Made by a program: the position numbers and the translations under genes
Source: Jaminaea rosea
Lineage: Eukaryota; Basidiomycota; Exobasidiomycetes; Microstromatales
Length of the DNA: 64,000 nt
NCBI RefSeq assembly: GCF_003144245.1
Contig: NW_020289975.1
Span: forward strand, 1,631,496 to 1,695,495
Reading direction: 5' to 3'
The notes under the pieces: generated by a model
The model's database searches: none
Seen by the model: the letters and a program-made list of their open reading frames with translations, nothing else
Told to the model about the DNA's origin: nothing
In this document: one piece after another, positions 63,649 through 64,000 of the stretch
Position numbering within the stretch: position 1 is the stretch's first letter
Layout of the letters: each line of letters starts with the position of its first letter

Positions 63649-64000
63649 AGATACGCTGTTGGCGGGTGTCCTGAATGCTGGATATCGTAGAGAGACGAAG
63701 GATGGAGGTCGCCTCCGAGCAACGCAACAGAAAGCTGCGAGGTCGGACCTCGGAAGCAGCCGCCGGTCCGCGTGGAGGGGAAGATCCGACTACCTCTCAC
63801 TCTCACGCAAGAGAACAACGAGTCATGATGCAAAATGGTATACAATGATCATGGAGAAATGTAGACAGATGCAGCTTACCATCTCCACTCTACCCGTCCA
63901 CGCGTCGCGCCTCTCACCCCCTTGAAAGGCTTGTAGTCTACGCCCCCCACCTGCAGGCTTGCCACTCGCAGACCAGAAAGGGAGGAGCTCCCCGCCGGCA
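63649..64000. promoter_or_regulatory. upstream region of the HUA1-like gene, window end
   Basis: 352 bp with leader and promoter of the HUA1-like gene on the minus strand. Small open frames on both strands show no motif. A neighbouring gene may begin beyond 64000. Confidence 0.4.

Noticed and set aside
1-64000. Transposons, virus-like elements or secondary-metabolite cluster
   Set aside because: No transposase, reverse transcriptase, capsid, long terminal repeat, polyketide or peptide synthetase motif was seen. The content is ordinary core genes.

Overview
The window is a gene-dense stretch of nuclear DNA from a fungus, almost certainly a basidiomycete. Short GT-AG introns of about 65-175 bp are confirmed by frame continuity across each junction. 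Other support comes from GPI-anchor genes, chitin metabolism, an AreA/Nit2-type GATA factor and a high GC coding bias. A smut-related lineage (Ustilaginomycotina) would fit the compact, intron-poor, low-complexity-rich genes, but that placement is a guess. I found 23 protein-coding genes and no tRNA, rRNA, CRISPR array, transposon or viral element.

Layout. 1-7.8 kb: the end of a secreted GH105-type glycosidase, an alpha/beta hydrolase-like protein without a visible serine nucleophile, a secreted GH18 chitinase, and a fungal NTF2-like protein of unknown role. 8-17 kb: ubiquitin E1 (UBA1), a Cdc1/Ted1 phosphodiesterase head-to-head with GPI11/PIG-F, and the V-ATPase proteolipid. 17-26.5 kb: ERB1, ARP4, mitochondrial BOL3, a SANTA-domain protein, and a tiny five-exon ABM-like gene. 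26.9-47.7 kb: a CBS-PB1 membrane protein, UGO1, and the 15.6-kb intronless midasin gene MDN1. 48-52.8 kb: a mitochondrial RidA protein, a DUF4202 gene that splices in frame into a METTL2/Trm140 tRNA methyltransferase, and an unknown protein with a SUMO-binding-like motif. 54-63.6 kb: a 1311-residue GATA factor, UFD1, CCT4 and a HUA1-like protein.

Several functional links run through the window. ERB1 and MDN1 both serve 60S ribosome assembly. UBA1 and UFD1 serve the ubiquitin-Cdc48 pathway. Ted1/Cdc1 and Gpi11 act on ethanolamine phosphate of GPI anchors, removing and adding it, and share one divergent promoter. BOL3, RidA and UGO1 are mitochondrial. Genes mostly alternate in strand, giving many short head-to-head promoters (250-330 bp) and convergent 3' ends about 100-420 bp apart.

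The most unusual items are the splice-dependent DUF4202-Trm140 fusion, the Ted1/Gpi11 pair, the SANTA protein, and three SHP-type Cdc48-binding boxes in UFD1. Exon boundaries were worked out by hand from splice consensus and frame and have not been tested against transcripts.
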